DNA of 21,301 bases from Methanobacteriota archaeon. Its GTDB lineage: Archaea > Methanobacteriota > Methanobacteria > Methanobacteriales > Methanobacteriaceae. Position numbers and translations under genes: made by a program. Shown here one piece after another: positions 21,156 through 21,301 of this stretch. A model generated the notes under the pieces. It was not told the DNA's origin, searched no databases, and saw only the letters and a program-made list of their open reading frames with translations. The stretch covers positions 1-21,301 of the forward strand of contig JAEZAV010000132.1 in NCBI GenBank assembly GCA_023430285.1, written 5' to 3'. Each line of letters begins with the position of its first letter. Positions within the stretch are counted from its first letter, which is position 1.

Positions 21156-21301
21156 TTAAACAGAATCTTCAATATAGGCTTCGATCTCTAGGTTGTTACC
21201 ATCTACTTTTATCTCGTAATCCTCTTCGAAGATGAGTTTTGTTCTTAGTGATCCACTTGTTTCACTGTTGAATGTGTCGAAGTATATTTCTCCATAGTCC
21301 A
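21156..21301 (-). CDS. C-terminus of an unidentified acidic protein (cut by window)
   Basis: The minus strand is open from the window edge to TAA at 21156-21158, encoding the last 47 residues. These include DYGEIYFDTFNSETSG, SLRTKLIFEEDYEIKVDG and NNLEIEAYIEDSV. Alternating hydrophobic and charged residues suggest beta strands, and the composition is strongly acidic. The start and most of the gene lie beyond the window, so the family cannot be named. The codon pattern, the stop placed next to T-rich terminator sequence and the convergent layout with the 60-residue gene support real coding. Confidence 0.6.
   Translation of the reverse strand, partial: DYGEIYFDTFNSETSGSLRTKLIFEEDYEIKVDGNNLEIEAYIEDSV

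Noticed and set aside
1..21301. CRISPR arrays, insertion sequences, attachment sites, rRNA or tRNA genes
   Set aside because: I looked for regularly spaced direct repeats, transposase or integrase motifs and RNA gene cores across the window and saw none; a tool-based scan would be the proper check.

Overview
The window is chromosomal DNA of a methanogenic archaeon of the order Methanobacteriales, most likely Methanobacterium or a close relative. Evidence for this: low-GC DNA with AT-rich spacers; archaeal Shine-Dalgarno (SD) boxes such as GAGGTGA, with repeated TTTATATA TATA boxes; the methanogenesis marker protein MtxX/Mmp4; and a stand-alone gene for only the C-terminal part of family B DNA polymerase (PolB2), a split known from Methanobacteriales. 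I see no rRNA, tRNA, CRISPR array, insertion sequence or phage module. Both edge genes are cut by the window.

Layout. At 1-2281 are a partial PHP-domain protein, a 53-residue membrane protein and, on the other strand, the archaeal riboflavin/F420 reductase ArfC, followed by a carboxymuconolactone-decarboxylase-like protein. At 2303-8610, almost all on the minus strand, are housekeeping genes: TatD nuclease, cis-prenyl diphosphate synthase, MtxX, a secreted transglutaminase-like protein, HemL (tetrapyrrole), a hexapeptide acetyltransferase and CbiC (corrinoid). HemL and CbiC both serve tetrapyrrole synthesis, which feeds F430 and B12.

At 8779-12700 is the most distinctive block. It is a three-gene minus-strand set: a DUF116 metal/FeS protein, a cytoplasmic two-[4Fe-4S] protein resembling reductive dehalogenase/QueG catalytic domains, and a phytoene-desaturase-type FAD oxidoreductase. 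Its probable promoter has two related inverted repeats sharing the half-site AACTAACG, one on each side of the TATA box. This looks like TetR-type repression of an inducible redox pathway. No intact regulator is present, only a 54-codon open stretch that could be a decayed regulator tail.

At 13041-14362 on the plus strand is an FtsX-type ABC pair that looks abnormal. The permease lacks the large extracytoplasmic domain. The ATPase keeps Walker A and B but has changed its Q-loop, signature, D-loop and switch-histidine residues.

At 14470-16655 (minus) are an RDD membrane protein, HypE (hydrogenase maturation) and a small OB-like protein with an apparently leaderless promoter. At 17105-20582 (plus) ribosomal protein S8e overlaps polB2, followed by a HAD hydrolase and a large winged-helix/AAA+ ATPase of unknown role. 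The window ends with a 60-residue membrane protein and the C-terminus of an unidentified minus-strand gene.
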